A stretch of DNA of 64,000 nt from Rhodospirillaceae bacterium (GCA_011523655.1 WTGH01000034.1:62001-126000), one strand, 5' to 3'; positions 29,689 through 39,526 are shown, counted from the first letter of the stretch. The notes: generated by a model not told the origin, from the sequence alone. Numbers and translations: made by a program.

Positions 29689-30896
29689 CCGTCTACCTTG
29701 CGTTTATCCGCCGCCAGCCAGGGCTGCGGATCGATTGGGCGGCCGCGCTGTCTCAGCTCGAGATAGAGCCGGGGGCCCGGCGTCTCCGTTTTCCCGACGA
29801 TACCGACCGGCTCGCCGGCCAGCACCCATTGCCGGTTCACGACATCGATTCGCACCAGACCGGCGATGAGAGAGTGATATCCGTCGGTATGCTCGATGAT
29901 CAAGATCGGTCCATAGCTGCGGAACGACCCTGCAAACACAATTTGTCCGTCATATGGCGCAACGGCCTGCGCGCCGGCCCGGGCGGCGAAGCGTAGCCCG
30001 TTTACGGCGAGGCCGAACCGGTCCCGGTCGCTGAACCGCTTCACGACGCGTGTCGGGACAGGCGGGACGACCCTGCCGCGGGCATCGCGGAAGCGGCGCA
30101 GCCGTTCCGGCCGTGTCAGCGCGGCCGCGCGTGCCGGCCGTTTCGGCGCGGCGACGGTAGTCTCGCGTTTCAGGTTCGCCATCAGGTCGTGCAGCGTCTC
30201 CGCCTGCCGGGTCAGCCGGGCGAGGCGGCGGCGGACTTCGGCCTTTTCCTCCCGGGTCTCGGCCAACAGGCGGACCTGGCGCCCCAGCAAGGCGGCGAGC
30301 TCCTGCCGGGTGTCGCGCAGTTGGCCGGCCTTCGCCGCGATGTCTTCGCGCTGCCGGGAGACGTTGCGGCGGCGCTTGTTGTAGTCCGCCGCCTTGCGGC
30401 GCAGCAGGTCCGCGCGGGTGCGCAGCCGCGGCACCAGGGAGCGCAGGACGATCGTGCTGCGAATTGCGTCCTGCGCGTCGGCGAAATGCATGGCAAGGAC
30501 GCCCGGCGGGTTGCTCCGGATCCGCCGAAGCGCCCCGACAATGCGCAGGAACTGCCGTTCGTTGCGCCGGTATTCGGCATTGTCCCGGCGAATTGCCTCT
30601 TCCAGCCGCGCCAGGCCGAGTTTGACGCGCATCAGCGCGCTTTCCTGGACCTGGAGGCGGCGGGCCACGGACACGACCCGTTGCCGAAGGGCGCGCACCT
30701 CCACGGCGAGTTTGCCGGCGTGCCGGGTCAGCGCCGCATCCCGGCCGCGGCCCTTGTCGATCCGGCGCTCGACTTCCTCCAGCTTGTCCCGTTCGTTCCG
30801 GGCAGCCGCTTCGCCCGTTTGCAGCGCAAAGATGACGGAAAAGGCGGCCATCGCGGCGACCGCCGCAAGCAGCGACCGGGCGGCGCTAGGCAGCAA
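29685..30896 (-). CDS. envC: EnvC-like murein hydrolase activator with degenerate LytM domain
   Basis: 403 residues. A signal anchor (AAVAAMAAFSVIFALQTGEA) precedes a long coiled coil (about residues 35-250, including RNERDKLEEVERRIDKGRG). The C-terminal LytM/M23-type domain begins VAPYDGQIVFAGSFRSYG. The zinc ligands of active M23 enzymes are missing: YHSLIAGL stands where active enzymes read YMTLYAHL, and RLYLELR stands for the usual LHFEVR. It should therefore activate an amidase and not cut peptidoglycan itself, as in E. coli EnvC. It overlaps gpmI by 11 bases and ctpA by four. Confidence 0.9.
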   Translation of the reverse strand: MLPSAARSLLAAVAAMAAFSVIFALQTGEAAARNERDKLEEVERRIDKGRGRDAALTRHAGKLAVEVRALRQRVVSVARRLQVQESALMRVKLGLARLEEAIRRDNAEYRRNERQFLRIVGALRRIRSNPPGVLAMHFADAQDAIRSTIVLRSLVPRLRTRADLLRRKAADYNKRRRNVSRQREDIAAKAGQLRDTRQELAALLGRQVRLLAETREEKAEVRRRLARLTRQAETLHDLMANLKRETTVAAPKRPARAAALTRPERLRRFRDARGRVVPPVPTRVVKRFSDRDRFGLAVNGLRFAARAGAQAVAPYDGQIVFAGSFRSYGPILIIEHTDGYHSLIAGLVRIDVVNRQWVLAGEPVGIVGKTETPGPRLYLELRQRGRPIDPQPWLAADKRKVDG

Positions 30897-32496
30897 TGGT
30901 CGCCGAGCCTGCGGCGCGGCCGCCGAGCAGGGACGCGCCGGTCATTTCGGGAGGCTGGGCAAGCCCCATGAGATCCAGGACCGTCGGCGCAATATCGACC
31001 AGTGTCCCGTTGCGCAGGGTGCGCCCGGCTGCACCTGCGGCGAGCAGGATCGGCACCGGATTGCGCGTGTGGGCGGTGTGGTTCTGCCGGGTCTCGGGAT
31101 CGGTCATCTGTTCGGCGTTGCCGTGGTCTGCGGTGATGAGCAGCGCGCCGCCCGCAGCCGCCACCGCCGCCTCCAGCCGGCCGAGACAGGAATCGACCGC
31201 TTCCACCGCCCTGACCGCCGCCGCCATGTCGCCGGTATGGCCGACCATATCCGTATTGGCATAGTTGACGACGACCAGGTCGAACGCGCCGCCTCCGACT
31301 GCCGCGACCAGCCGGTCCGTCAGTTCCGGCGCCGACATTTCCGGCTGCAGGTCGTAGGTCGCCACCTTGGGCGACGGAATCAGGATCCGCTCCTCGCCGG
31401 CAAACGGCGCCTCCCGGCCCCCGTTCAGGAAGAAGGTGACATGGGCGTATTTCTCGGTCTCCGCGATGCGCAGCTGTTGCAGGCCGGCGGCGGCGACCGC
31501 GTCGCCCAGGACGTTGGCCGGCGCTTCCGGCGGAAACAGCGTATCCATCCATTCGTTGTGCTGCGCGGAAACTTCGCTCATGCCCAGCGCGGCGGCGAAT
31601 TGGACGGTCCGCGGCCGGGCGAAGCCGTCGAATTCCGGATCGAGCAGCGCGCTCAGGATCTGGCGCGCCCGGTCGGCCCGGAAGTTCGCCATGAACACGC
31701 CGTCGCCGTCTTTCATACCCTTGTAGTCGCCGACTACGGTCGGCCGGACGAATTCGTCGGTCTCCTCGGCCTGCCAGGCGAGGTCGATGGCCTCGCCGGC
31801 CGAACCGGCGCGGGCCGCCAAATTGCCTTTCCCTTCCGCCAGCGCTGCATGGGCGTCGGCGGTGCGATCCCAGCGCCTGTCGCGATCCATCGCAAAGTAA
31901 CGGCCGCTCACCGTCGCGATCCGGATCGGGCCCTTGCCGGCAATGGCCTCCTCGAAATCTGTTATGAAACCCTTGGCGCTTTTGGGCGGCGTATCCCGCC
32001 CGTCCAGAAAGGCGTGGACCGCAACCGGAATGCCGCGCGCGGCAAGGGCGTTCGCCACCGCCGCGATATGGCGCTGGTGAGAATGCACCCCTCCCGGCGA
32101 CATGAGGCCCATGACGTGGGCGGTGCCGCCGGTCGCGCTCAGAGATTCGGCGAAGCGGTGGAAGGCCGGCCGGTCTGCCAGCGAACTATCGGCAACCGCC
32201 GCGTCGATCTTGGGCAGGTCCTGGAGCACGATCCGGCCGGCGCCGATCGTCATGTGGCCGACCTCGGAATTGCCCATCTGTCCGCCCGGCAGGCCGACAT
32301 GGTGTTCCGACGCATCGCCGAGCGCATAGGGGCAGGCTGCCGTGAGCCGGTCCCACACCGGGGTCTGCGCGAGGGCGATCGCATTGTTCGCCACCTCGGC
32401 GCGATGGCCCCAGCCGTCCAGAATGCACAGCACCACCGGACGGGGCGCAACGGGACGGGACGCATGGGCACGGGGCGGGGCGGCGATGTCGGTCAT
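30886..32496 (-). CDS. gpmI: 2,3-bisphosphoglycerate-independent phosphoglycerate mutase
   Basis: 536 residues. VVLCILDGWG provides the first metal-binding Asp, MGNSEVGHMTIGAGRI contains the catalytic serine, and HAFLDGRDTPPKSA, NYANTDMVGHTGD and ITADHGNAEQM complete the alkaline-phosphatase-fold metal sites. It interconverts 3- and 2-phosphoglycerate. The ATG at 32496 is preferred over the in-frame start at 32631 because homologous sequence begins shortly after it. Confidence 0.95.
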   Translation of the reverse strand: MTDIAAPPRAHASRPVAPRPVVLCILDGWGHRAEVANNAIALAQTPVWDRLTAACPYALGDASEHHVGLPGGQMGNSEVGHMTIGAGRIVLQDLPKIDAAVADSSLADRPAFHRFAESLSATGGTAHVMGLMSPGGVHSHQRHIAAVANALAARGIPVAVHAFLDGRDTPPKSAKGFITDFEEAIAGKGPIRIATVSGRYFAMDRDRRWDRTADAHAALAEGKGNLAARAGSAGEAIDLAWQAEETDEFVRPTVVGDYKGMKDGDGVFMANFRADRARQILSALLDPEFDGFARPRTVQFAAALGMSEVSAQHNEWMDTLFPPEAPANVLGDAVAAAGLQQLRIAETEKYAHVTFFLNGGREAPFAGEERILIPSPKVATYDLQPEMSAPELTDRLVAAVGGGAFDLVVVNYANTDMVGHTGDMAAAVRAVEAVDSCLGRLEAAVAAAGGALLITADHGNAEQMTDPETRQNHTAHTRNPVPILLAAGAAGRTLRNGTLVDIAPTVLDLMGLAQPPEMTGASLLGGRAAGSATIAA

Positions 32497-32754
32497 CGGC
32501 GGACGGGCGGCAGGGGCCGGAACTGGTTCTGCGGAATGTTGGACGGCCGGGGCCGGCTGGCAACCGGACTCCGGGCCGCAACCGCGGGCAGCGCCCCGGA
32601 GCGTGGCAGGGAACAGGCGGTCGGAGCACAAGGCCGGGGCGGTCGGGCAGGCGGCAATTGCAGCCGTTTACCGTTCGGCCTATGTAGGGCTTCCGCGCCG
32701 CGGCCGGTGTGGAAGCATCGCCGCAGACGTTTCCCGACCGGCGCGGCAGCGCCG

Positions 32755-32831
32755 GGGCCCGTAGCTCAATCGGTTAGAGCCGGCCGCTCATAACGGTCTG
32801 GTTGCAGGTTCGAGTCCTGCCGGGCCCACCA
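32755..32831 (+). tRNA. tRNA with CAU anticodon (Met or Ile2)
   Basis: A complete cloverleaf: acceptor GGGCCCG with CGGGCCC, D stem GCTC/GAGC, anticodon stem closing the loop CTCATAA (anticodon CAT at 32789-32791), T arm GCAGG-TTCGAGT-CCTGC, discriminator A and an encoded CCA end at 32829-32831. A CAU anticodon can be elongator Met or lysidine-modified Ile; the lack of initiator features excludes fMet. The minus-strand molybdenum hydroxylase gene overlaps its 3' half. Confidence 0.95.
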
Positions 32832-35166
32832 CCTCCTGCAAACCGGCCGGGGCGGTCGATCCGAGCGCGTCGAGCACGCGCTCCGGTGTCATCGGGATCG
32901 TCCGCAGCCGCAGGCCGGTGGCGTGGGCAACCGCGTTGGCGATGGCGGGCGCCGCGCCGACCAGGGGCGGCTCGCCGATCCCCTTGGCGCCGAACGGGCC
33001 GGACGGTTCCGGCTCTTCGACGATTATGGGATGTATGTCGAGCGGCAGGTCGAGCGCGCCGAAGACCTTGTAGTCCATCATGCTGGGGTTGACCGGCTGG
33101 CCGTCCTCCCAAAGCAGTTCCTCAAGCAGGGCATAGCCCGCGCCCTGGACGAAGCCGCCCAGGATCTGGCCCTCGACCGACGTCGGATTGATCGCTCGGC
33201 CGACGTCGTGGGCCGCCCAGGCGCGCAGGATGTCCACCTTTCCGGTCACGGTATCGACCTCGACCTCGACGACATGGGCGCCGAACACATAGGTGCCGAC
33301 GCGCTCGAAAGGATAGTTCCGGATGACCGCTTCCTTGTAGTCGAACGCCTCGCCGTCATAGACCAGCGCTCCGCTGCCGATGATCGGGCCGCCCGTCCGG
33401 TAGTGCGCGCGCAGCGAGATTTCTCCGAAACTCAATTCCCGCTCCGGCACCCCGACGATCCGCGCCCGTCCGCCCGGCCGGATCTCGATGTCGCCGGGCG
33501 CGCATTCGAAGGTTTCGGCGGCATGGCGGACGATCTGCTCGCGCACCGCATCGGCGGCCTGCATCACGGCGCGGCCGACCATATAGGTCACCCGGCTGCC
33601 GCCGGTGCTCCAGTTGTAGGGCGCTGCGCCGCTGTCCGCCGGCGCCGAATCGACCCGGTCGACATCGATATCGAGCGCGCCGGCGCAGATCTGCGCCAGC
33701 GCCGCTTCCGCGCCCTGGCCGAGATCGACGGCGCTGTGGGCGAGCGCGGCGGTGCCGTCTTCGAGCAGGCGCAGCGTCGCTGACGTCCCGAGCAGGCCGC
33801 AGATATGCGCGAAGGCGGAGACGCCGATGCCGCGGCGCTTCCCGCTCGCGCCGATGCCGCCGTCCCGGCGCTTTTCGGCCCAGCCGGAGGCGTCGCGCGC
33901 TTCGGTCAGGCATGTTCCCAGGCCGCAGGACGTGATCGTCTGGCCGCCGATCCAGTGCCCTCCGGCCTCGACGGCATTTTTCAGCCGCAACTCGACCGGA
34001 TCGAGGCCCAGCCGGTCGGCCAGTTCGTCGATCTGCGCTTCGGTGGCAAAGGTCACCTGCGGGTTGCCGTAGCCCCGGAAGCCGGCGGCGCGCAGCCGGT
34101 TGGTGTAGACGGCGCGCCCGCGCAGCCGGCAATGCGGGATGGCGTAGGGGCCGCGCGCCATCAGCAGGCCGAAGCCGAGCACGGCAGGACTGTCCTCGGC
34201 ATAGGCGCCGCCGTCGTAGACGATGTCGAGATCGCGGGCGACCAGGGTGCCGTCGGCCTTTGCGCCGGTCTTCACGCGAACGATTGCCGGATGGCGCCGG
34301 CGCATCGCCATGAAGTCCTCCTCCCTGGTCAGCGTCAGCTTGACCGGCCTGCCGGTCGCCCGGGCGAGGTGGGAGACCAGCGGCTGGACCGTGACGCCGG
34401 ACTTGCCGCCGAACGCGCCGCCGACCGCCGGCGTGACGACGCGGATCTTCGACATCGGCAGGTCCAGGGCCCGCGACAGGGTCGCCTGCACCTTGTTGAC
34501 CGACTGGTTGGCGGACCGGACGGTCAGCTTGCCGGCGCGGTCGAACTCGGCAATCGCGGAGACCGGTTCCAGATAGACGTGCGATTGGGACGGCACCTCG
34601 TAGACGCCCTCGACGATGACATCGCAATCGGCCCAGGCCGCCTCGACGTCGCCTTCGCTGAACTCCTGCCGCGCGATCTCGTTGACGCGCTCGAAGCCGA
34701 GGTCCGGGCGTTTCTCGTAGCTCTCGAACTCCCGGTGGACCGGGACCGCGCCGTCTTCCAGCGCCGCCTCGATGCTCAGCACCGGCGCCAGTTCCTCGTA
34801 GTCCACCTCGATCAGCGCCGCCGCCGCGCGGGCCGTGGCAAGGTCGGTGGCGGCGACCGCGGCGACCGGCTCGCCGACATAACGCACGACGCCGACGGCG
34901 AGCGGAGTCTCGTCGTACACGAACAGGCCCCAGCGGCGGTCCGGCAGATCGGCACCGGTCAGCACCGCCCTGACGCCGGGCAGGGCCCGGGCGGCCGCGG
35001 TGTCGATGGCAAGGATGCGCGCGCTCGGCCAGGGGCTGCCGAGGATCGCGGCGTGCAGCATGCCCGGCCGCGAAAGATCGTCGGTATAGCGCGCCGCGCC
35101 GGCCAGCTTGTCGGCGGCGTCGCGGCGCGGCAGCCGCGCGCCGATCGCTTCGGGAATCTCGTTCAT
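32788..35166 (-). CDS. Xanthine dehydrogenase/CO dehydrogenase-family molybdopterin subunit
   Basis: 792 residues from ATG at 35166. RLPRRDAADKLAGAARYTDDL opens the aldehyde-oxidase/xanthine-dehydrogenase large subunit. Cofactor contacts are in VTPAVGGAFGGKSG, AAGFRGYGNPQ and GQGAEAALAQI. The catalytic glutamate lies in FGAKGIGEPP, near the C terminus. The last 14 codons are read antisense through the tRNA gene, giving a tail VVGPAGLEPATRPL that belongs to no family. It forms a heterotrimer with the two following subunits. The substrate, a hydroxylatable heterocycle or aldehyde, is unknown. Confidence 0.92.
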   Translation of the reverse strand: MNEIPEAIGARLPRRDAADKLAGAARYTDDLSRPGMLHAAILGSPWPSARILAIDTAAARALPGVRAVLTGADLPDRRWGLFVYDETPLAVGVVRYVGEPVAAVAATDLATARAAAALIEVDYEELAPVLSIEAALEDGAVPVHREFESYEKRPDLGFERVNEIARQEFSEGDVEAAWADCDVIVEGVYEVPSQSHVYLEPVSAIAEFDRAGKLTVRSANQSVNKVQATLSRALDLPMSKIRVVTPAVGGAFGGKSGVTVQPLVSHLARATGRPVKLTLTREEDFMAMRRRHPAIVRVKTGAKADGTLVARDLDIVYDGGAYAEDSPAVLGFGLLMARGPYAIPHCRLRGRAVYTNRLRAAGFRGYGNPQVTFATEAQIDELADRLGLDPVELRLKNAVEAGGHWIGGQTITSCGLGTCLTEARDASGWAEKRRDGGIGASGKRRGIGVSAFAHICGLLGTSATLRLLEDGTAALAHSAVDLGQGAEAALAQICAGALDIDVDRVDSAPADSGAAPYNWSTGGSRVTYMVGRAVMQAADAVREQIVRHAAETFECAPGDIEIRPGGRARIVGVPERELSFGEISLRAHYRTGGPIIGSGALVYDGEAFDYKEAVIRNYPFERVGTYVFGAHVVEVEVDTVTGKVDILRAWAAHDVGRAINPTSVEGQILGGFVQGAGYALLEELLWEDGQPVNPSMMDYKVFGALDLPLDIHPIIVEEPEPSGPFGAKGIGEPPLVGAAPAIANAVAHATGLRLRTIPMTPERVLDALGSTAPAGLQEVVGPAGLEPATRPL

Positions 35167-35666
35167 CGCCCGGCCATTCCCGGCTCGCTCCCGACGGCAC
35201 GCCGGCCTGCCTTTACCGCAGCCTCGACGATGCTGACATAGCCGGTACAGCGGCAGATGTTGCCGCCGAGCCAATGGCGCACCGCCCCGGCGTCGGGCGG
35301 TTCGGCGGAACCGCGGAACAGGTCCGTCAGGGCGACGATCATGCCCGGCGTGCAGTAGCCGCACTGGACGGCGCCGGCCCCGGCCATCTCCTCGCGCAGG
35401 AGCGCGGCGTGCGGGTCGCCATCCAGCCCTTCGATCGTGACGATTTCCCGCCCGGCGCAGTCGGCGGCCAGCATCAGGCAGCTTCGCGCCGCCTTGCCGT
35501 CGACCAGGACGGTGCAGGCGCCGCACACGCCGGTGTTGCAGCCGCGCTTGCTGCCGGTCAGCTCCGCCCGGCTGCGCAGGATGTCGAGCAGCGTCTCGCC
35601 CGGCCCGGCAAGCGGGCTCAGGGCTTCGCCGTTGACCGCGAGGGCGATCGCGACCGCCGCGGTCAT
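35163..35666 (-). CDS. Molybdenum hydroxylase [2Fe-2S] subunit
   Basis: 167 residues. The plant-type ferredoxin cluster is held by GCNTGVCGACTVLVDG and a later cysteine in ARSCLML; the second cluster by QCGYCTPGMI and NICRCTGY. This is the standard small subunit of three-subunit xanthine-dehydrogenase-type enzymes, passing electrons from molybdopterin to FAD. It overlaps the large subunit by four bases and the FAD subunit by four bases. Confidence 0.95.
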   Translation of the reverse strand: MTAAVAIALAVNGEALSPLAGPGETLLDILRSRAELTGSKRGCNTGVCGACTVLVDGKAARSCLMLAADCAGREIVTIEGLDGDPHAALLREEMAGAGAVQCGYCTPGMIVALTDLFRGSAEPPDAGAVRHWLGGNICRCTGYVSIVEAAVKAGRRAVGSEPGMAGR

Positions 35667-36517
35667 GCCGGGGCCTCCGACCTGGCTCTGGCTGCCTCGA
35701 CCGTACGCGCGACCAGGCCGGGAATGATGCGCCGGCGATAGTCGGCGGAGCCACGCATGTCGGCGAGCGGCTCGGCGGCATCCTGCAACAGGGCGCCGGC
35801 CCTCGCGACGGCTTCTCTGTCGAGTCGCGTATCCGCCAGCGCCGCGTCCGCCGCATCGAGGCGCAAGGGCTGCGCGGCGCAGCTGCCCAGCACGACCCGC
35901 GCGGCCCGGCAGATCCCGCCCTCCAGCGTCAGGGCGACCGCGACCGACACGGTGGCATAGTCGCCGTCCACCCGGGCGAATTTGTGGTAGGCGCCGACGG
36001 AGCCGGGCGGCGGCGGGGACAGGCGGATTTCCGTCAGGATTTCATCCTCCGCGAGCGCCGTCGTCAGATAGTCGAGAAAAAAGTCATCGGCGCGAATGCT
36101 TCTCCCGCCATCCGGGCCGATGGCGGTGAGCCGGGCGTCGGCGGCGACGAAGGCGGGCGGCAGGTCGGCCGCGGGATCGGCGTGGCACAGCGCGCCGCCG
36201 ACGGTGCCGAAGTTGCGGATCGCCGGGTGGGCCACCTGCTGCGCGGCCTCGCTGAGCACGGCCAGCGCACCGGGCAGACCGGCCGATGCGAGGGTCGCCT
36301 GGGTGACGGCCGCGCCCATTGCCACGCTGCCGTCGGCGTGCCGGGTCAGGCGATCGAGGCCCGCCACCTTGCGGAGCGAAACCAGGGCGGGCGGGTCGAG
36401 CAGGCCGAGGTTCAACATCGCCACCAGGCTCTGGCCGCCGGCGATGCAGCGCGCCTCGTCATGGGCGGCAAGGAGGGCAACGGCTTCGTCGATCGTGGTC
36501 GGGTGGAAAAGCTGCAT
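35663..36517 (-). CDS. Molybdenum hydroxylase FAD-binding subunit
   Basis: 284 residues. FHPTTIDEAVALLAAHDEARCIAGGQSLVAMLN is the FAD-binding (CO dehydrogenase medium subunit) opening, and IRNFGTVGGALCHADPAADLPPA is the second flavin-contact motif. First gene of the three-gene transcription unit. The 117-base space to the divergent dioxygenase gene holds the promoters; TTGAGATACAATTTG at 36594 is a possible part of one. Confidence 0.93.
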   Translation of the reverse strand: MQLFHPTTIDEAVALLAAHDEARCIAGGQSLVAMLNLGLLDPPALVSLRKVAGLDRLTRHADGSVAMGAAVTQATLASAGLPGALAVLSEAAQQVAHPAIRNFGTVGGALCHADPAADLPPAFVAADARLTAIGPDGGRSIRADDFFLDYLTTALAEDEILTEIRLSPPPPGSVGAYHKFARVDGDYATVSVAVALTLEGGICRAARVVLGSCAAQPLRLDAADAALADTRLDREAVARAGALLQDAAEPLADMRGSADYRRRIIPGLVARTVEAARARSEAPA

Positions 36518-36634
36518 CGGGCCCGAAATTGTCGCGCCCGGCGGCGCGTTCGTCCGGCCATGTTAACAGCAGCGGGTTTCTGACAGAAGGAAATTGAGAT
36601 ACAATTTGAAACGGATCAGCGAGGAAACGGCAGG

Positions 36635-37615
36635 ATGAGCGACGTTCCGGCATCCCGGATTCCCATTGTCGACCTGCACGACTACCTGGCCGGCGTCGAG
36701 GCGGGCCGGGCCGCGGCGGCAGCGGACATCTGCGCCGCGCTCGAGGGGATCGGCTTTTTCGGCATCGCCAATCACGGCGTTCCGAAGCGCGTCGTCCAGG
36801 ACGCCTTTGCGGCATCGCAGCGCTTTTTCGGCCAGCCGATGGCCGACAAGCTGACGGTCCGGATCAACATGGGCCACCGCGGCTATATGCCGATGGCGGA
36901 TCAGCACCGGGCGGATGCGGCGAAACCGAACCTCAGCGAATCCTTCCTGATCGGTCCGGAACTGGCGGAGGACGACCCGGCGGTCGTGGAAGGGCGGCCG
37001 TTGCACGGGGTCAACCCGTGGCCGGACGGGCTCGACGGGTTCCGGAACGCCCTCGCCGGCTACCGCGACGCCATGTCGACCCTCGGCCTGCGGCTGCTGC
37101 CGCTGTTCGAGACCGCGCTCGATCTGCCCGAAGGGTTCTTTGCCGCGCGCTACCGCAATCCGATGGGATTCGTGCGGTCCCTGCACTATCCGCCGGCGCC
37201 GGACAACGCCGACCCGGAGCAGTATGGCGCGGCGCCGCACAGCGACTTCGGCTTCATTACCATCCTGGCGCAGGACGATGTCGGCGGCCTGCAGGTCAGG
37301 ACCCGCGACGGCGACTGGATCGACGCGCCCAACCTGCCCGGCGTGTTCCTGGTCAATATCGGCGACATGCTGATGCGCTGGACCAACGACCGCTTCCGCT
37401 CGACGGTGCATCGCGTGGTCAACGCGCCGGGCCGGGACCGTTATTCGCTGCCCTTCTTCTTCGACCCGGATTTCGAGACCGAGGTCGCTTGCCTGGAAAG
37501 CTGCACCGGCCCCGGCAACCCGCCGCGTTACGATCCGGTCGTGTGGGGCGACTACCTCACCGCCAGCTTCAACGCCAACCACGCCTACCGGAAGGACGCC
37601 GGCCGACCGTCCTGA
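36635..37615 (+). CDS. Isopenicillin-N-synthase-like 2-oxoglutarate/Fe(II) dioxygenase
   Basis: 326 residues. The N-terminal IPIVDLHDY and GFFGIANHGVP segment is the non-haem dioxygenase N domain. Iron ligands are the HSDFG His and Asp (about residue 205) and the His of STVHRVVNAPGRDRYSLPFFFDPD, where RYS binds the 2-oxoglutarate carboxylate. It probably hydroxylates a small molecule; its place between the molybdenum hydroxylase and the TRAP transporter suggests catabolism of the same imported substrate. Confidence 0.9.
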   Translation: MSDVPASRIPIVDLHDYLAGVEAGRAAAAADICAALEGIGFFGIANHGVPKRVVQDAFAASQRFFGQPMADKLTVRINMGHRGYMPMADQHRADAAKPNLSESFLIGPELAEDDPAVVEGRPLHGVNPWPDGLDGFRNALAGYRDAMSTLGLRLLPLFETALDLPEGFFAARYRNPMGFVRSLHYPPAPDNADPEQYGAAPHSDFGFITILAQDDVGGLQVRTRDGDWIDAPNLPGVFLVNIGDMLMRWTNDRFRSTVHRVVNAPGRDRYSLPFFFDPDFETEVACLESCTGPGNPPRYDPVVWGDYLTASFNANHAYRKDAGRPS

Positions 37616-37628
37616 AGCCCGCCCGGCC

Positions 37629-38942
37629 TCAGAGCAGCGACGGGACGAACAGCGAAAGCGGCGGCACCAGCACGATCAGGGTGAGGCGCAGGATGTCAGC
37701 GCACCAGAAGGGCGTGACGCCGGCGAAGATGGTGCCGGTGCTGACATCCGGCAGCACACCGCGCAGGACATAGACATTCAGGCCGACCGGCGGCGTGATC
37801 AGGCTGATCTCGGTCACCACCACCACGACGATGCCGAACCAGATCAGCACTTCCGCCTTGGTCATGCCGAGACCGTCGGCCAGCGCCACGATCAGCGGCA
37901 CGAAGACCGGCACGGTGAGCAGCAGCATCGACAGACTCTCGAACACGCAGCCGAGCAGGATGTAGATCACCATGATGCCGAAGATCACGAAGATTGGCTG
38001 GATCGCCAGAGAACGCACGAACTCGGCGAGCTGGTTCGGCATGCCGGTTTCGTTGATGAAGTTGGCGAAGATCAGCGCGCCGATCAGCACCACGAACAGC
38101 ATGGATGTGGTGACGCCGGTCTCCGCCAGCACCCGGAACAGCATCCGGCGGTCGAGCACCCGCTTGAACAGGGTGAACAGCAGCGCCCCGAACGCGCCGA
38201 TGCCGGCCGCCTCGGTCGGTGTGAAGGCGCCGACATAGATGCCGCCGATCACGACGACGAACAGCACCACCACGCCCCAGACGTCGCGCAGGGCACGCCA
38301 GCGTTCCGGCCAGGCCGTCCGCTCGCCGGGCGGGCCGAGTTCCGGTTTCAGCCGGATCATGAACTGCACCGCGCCGACGTAGAACAGAATCCCGACGATG
38401 CCGGGGAGGATGCCAGCGGCGAACAGCTTGCTGACGTCGGACTGGGTGATCAGGCCGTAGATGACGAGGACCACGCTGGGCGGGATCAGGATGCCCAGCG
38501 TGCCGCCGGCGGCGATCGAGCCGGTCGCGATGCTGTCGGCATAGCCGAACCGGCGCATCGACGGCATCGCCACCTTGGCCATGGTCGCCGCCGTGGCGAG
38601 CGACGAGCCGCAAATTGCGCTGAAGCCGCCGCAGGCGACGATGGTCGCCATCGCCAAGCCGCCGCGGCGATGACCGAGAAAGGCGTTGGAGGCGGTGTAG
38701 AGCTGTTCCGACAGGCCGGCCCGGCTGACGAAATTGCCCATCAGGATGAACAGCGGCACGACCGAGAGGGCATAGGATTCCGCCGTGTCGCGCGCGATCT
38801 GGGCGATCAGCGAAAAGGCGGGCGGCCAGTCGATCAGGATCGCGTAGCCGACCGCGCCGACCAGCGCCATGGCGAAGGCGATCGGCAGTCGCAGGAAAAC
38901 CAGGACCAGGAGGACGGCAAAGCCCAGGGCGGCGGCGAGCAT
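37629..38942 (-). CDS. dctM: TRAP transporter large permease (DctM family)
   Basis: 437 residues with about twelve hydrophobic segments. Landmarks are VVPLFILMGNFVSRAGLSEQLY, the CGGFSAICGSSLATAATM block, GGTLGILIPPSVVLVIYGL and the PVGLNVYVL segment near the end. It translocates a substrate delivered by DctP using a sodium gradient. It ends the order dctP-dctQ-dctM transcribed from the right. Confidence 0.94.
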   Translation of the reverse strand: MLAAALGFAVLLVLVFLRLPIAFAMALVGAVGYAILIDWPPAFSLIAQIARDTAESYALSVVPLFILMGNFVSRAGLSEQLYTASNAFLGHRRGGLAMATIVACGGFSAICGSSLATAATMAKVAMPSMRRFGYADSIATGSIAAGGTLGILIPPSVVLVIYGLITQSDVSKLFAAGILPGIVGILFYVGAVQFMIRLKPELGPPGERTAWPERWRALRDVWGVVVLFVVVIGGIYVGAFTPTEAAGIGAFGALLFTLFKRVLDRRMLFRVLAETGVTTSMLFVVLIGALIFANFINETGMPNQLAEFVRSLAIQPIFVIFGIMVIYILLGCVFESLSMLLLTVPVFVPLIVALADGLGMTKAEVLIWFGIVVVVVTEISLITPPVGLNVYVLRGVLPDVSTGTIFAGVTPFWCADILRLTLIVLVPPLSLFVPSLL

Positions 38943-38964
38943 GGCTGGCGTTGCCGGCTGCGCG

Positions 38965-39498
38965 CTAGATCAGCCCCGGCGCCGGCTCGGTATGGCCGCG
39001 CAGATAGCGCCTGATATTCGCCAGGAAGATCAGCGCGCCGACCCCAGCCAGCACCGCCATGTAATAGATGAGGGGCGCCTGGGGCAGCCGCAGATATTCC
39101 GTGACGTCGCCGTAGTCGGCGATCTTGACGGCATAGAGCCAGAGCCGCCACGCGAGGACGGCGAGGATGGCGGCGCAAACCAGGTTGATCGCGATCTGGC
39201 GCGGCCGCACCAGGGCTTCCGGCGTCAACGGATCGAGCAGGTCGATGGTGACGTGGCTTTCCTGCCGGCACACCGAGGGCAGCCCGGCGTAGATCAGGGC
39301 CGCCATCAGCACTTCGGTGATCTCGGAGCCGCCGGGCAGGGGCGCATTGAGCAGTTCGCGGCCGAACACGTCGGCCACGCTGACCAGCATGATGAAGAAC
39401 AGGAACAGCCCCGCCAGCCCGCCGGACACCCGGTGAATTCCCTGGGTGAAGCGGGCTGGCGGAAGTTCTGTCGCCGAATCGGACGAAGCGTTCGGCAT
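38965..39498 (-). CDS. dctQ: TRAP transporter small permease (DctQ family)
   Basis: 177 residues with four hydrophobic segments, FLFFIMLVSVADVFGRELLNAPLPGGSEITEV being the conserved first loop of DctQ proteins. The late region IYYMAVLAGVGALIFL leads into the last helix. Located between dctP and dctM, as usual. Confidence 0.9.
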   Translation of the reverse strand: MPNASSDSATELPPARFTQGIHRVSGGLAGLFLFFIMLVSVADVFGRELLNAPLPGGSEITEVLMAALIYAGLPSVCRQESHVTIDLLDPLTPEALVRPRQIAINLVCAAILAVLAWRLWLYAVKIADYGDVTEYLRLPQAPLIYYMAVLAGVGALIFLANIRRYLRGHTEPAPGLI

Positions 39499-39526
39499 GA
39501 CGGCAGGGCGCTTGCGCGCGTCCTGC

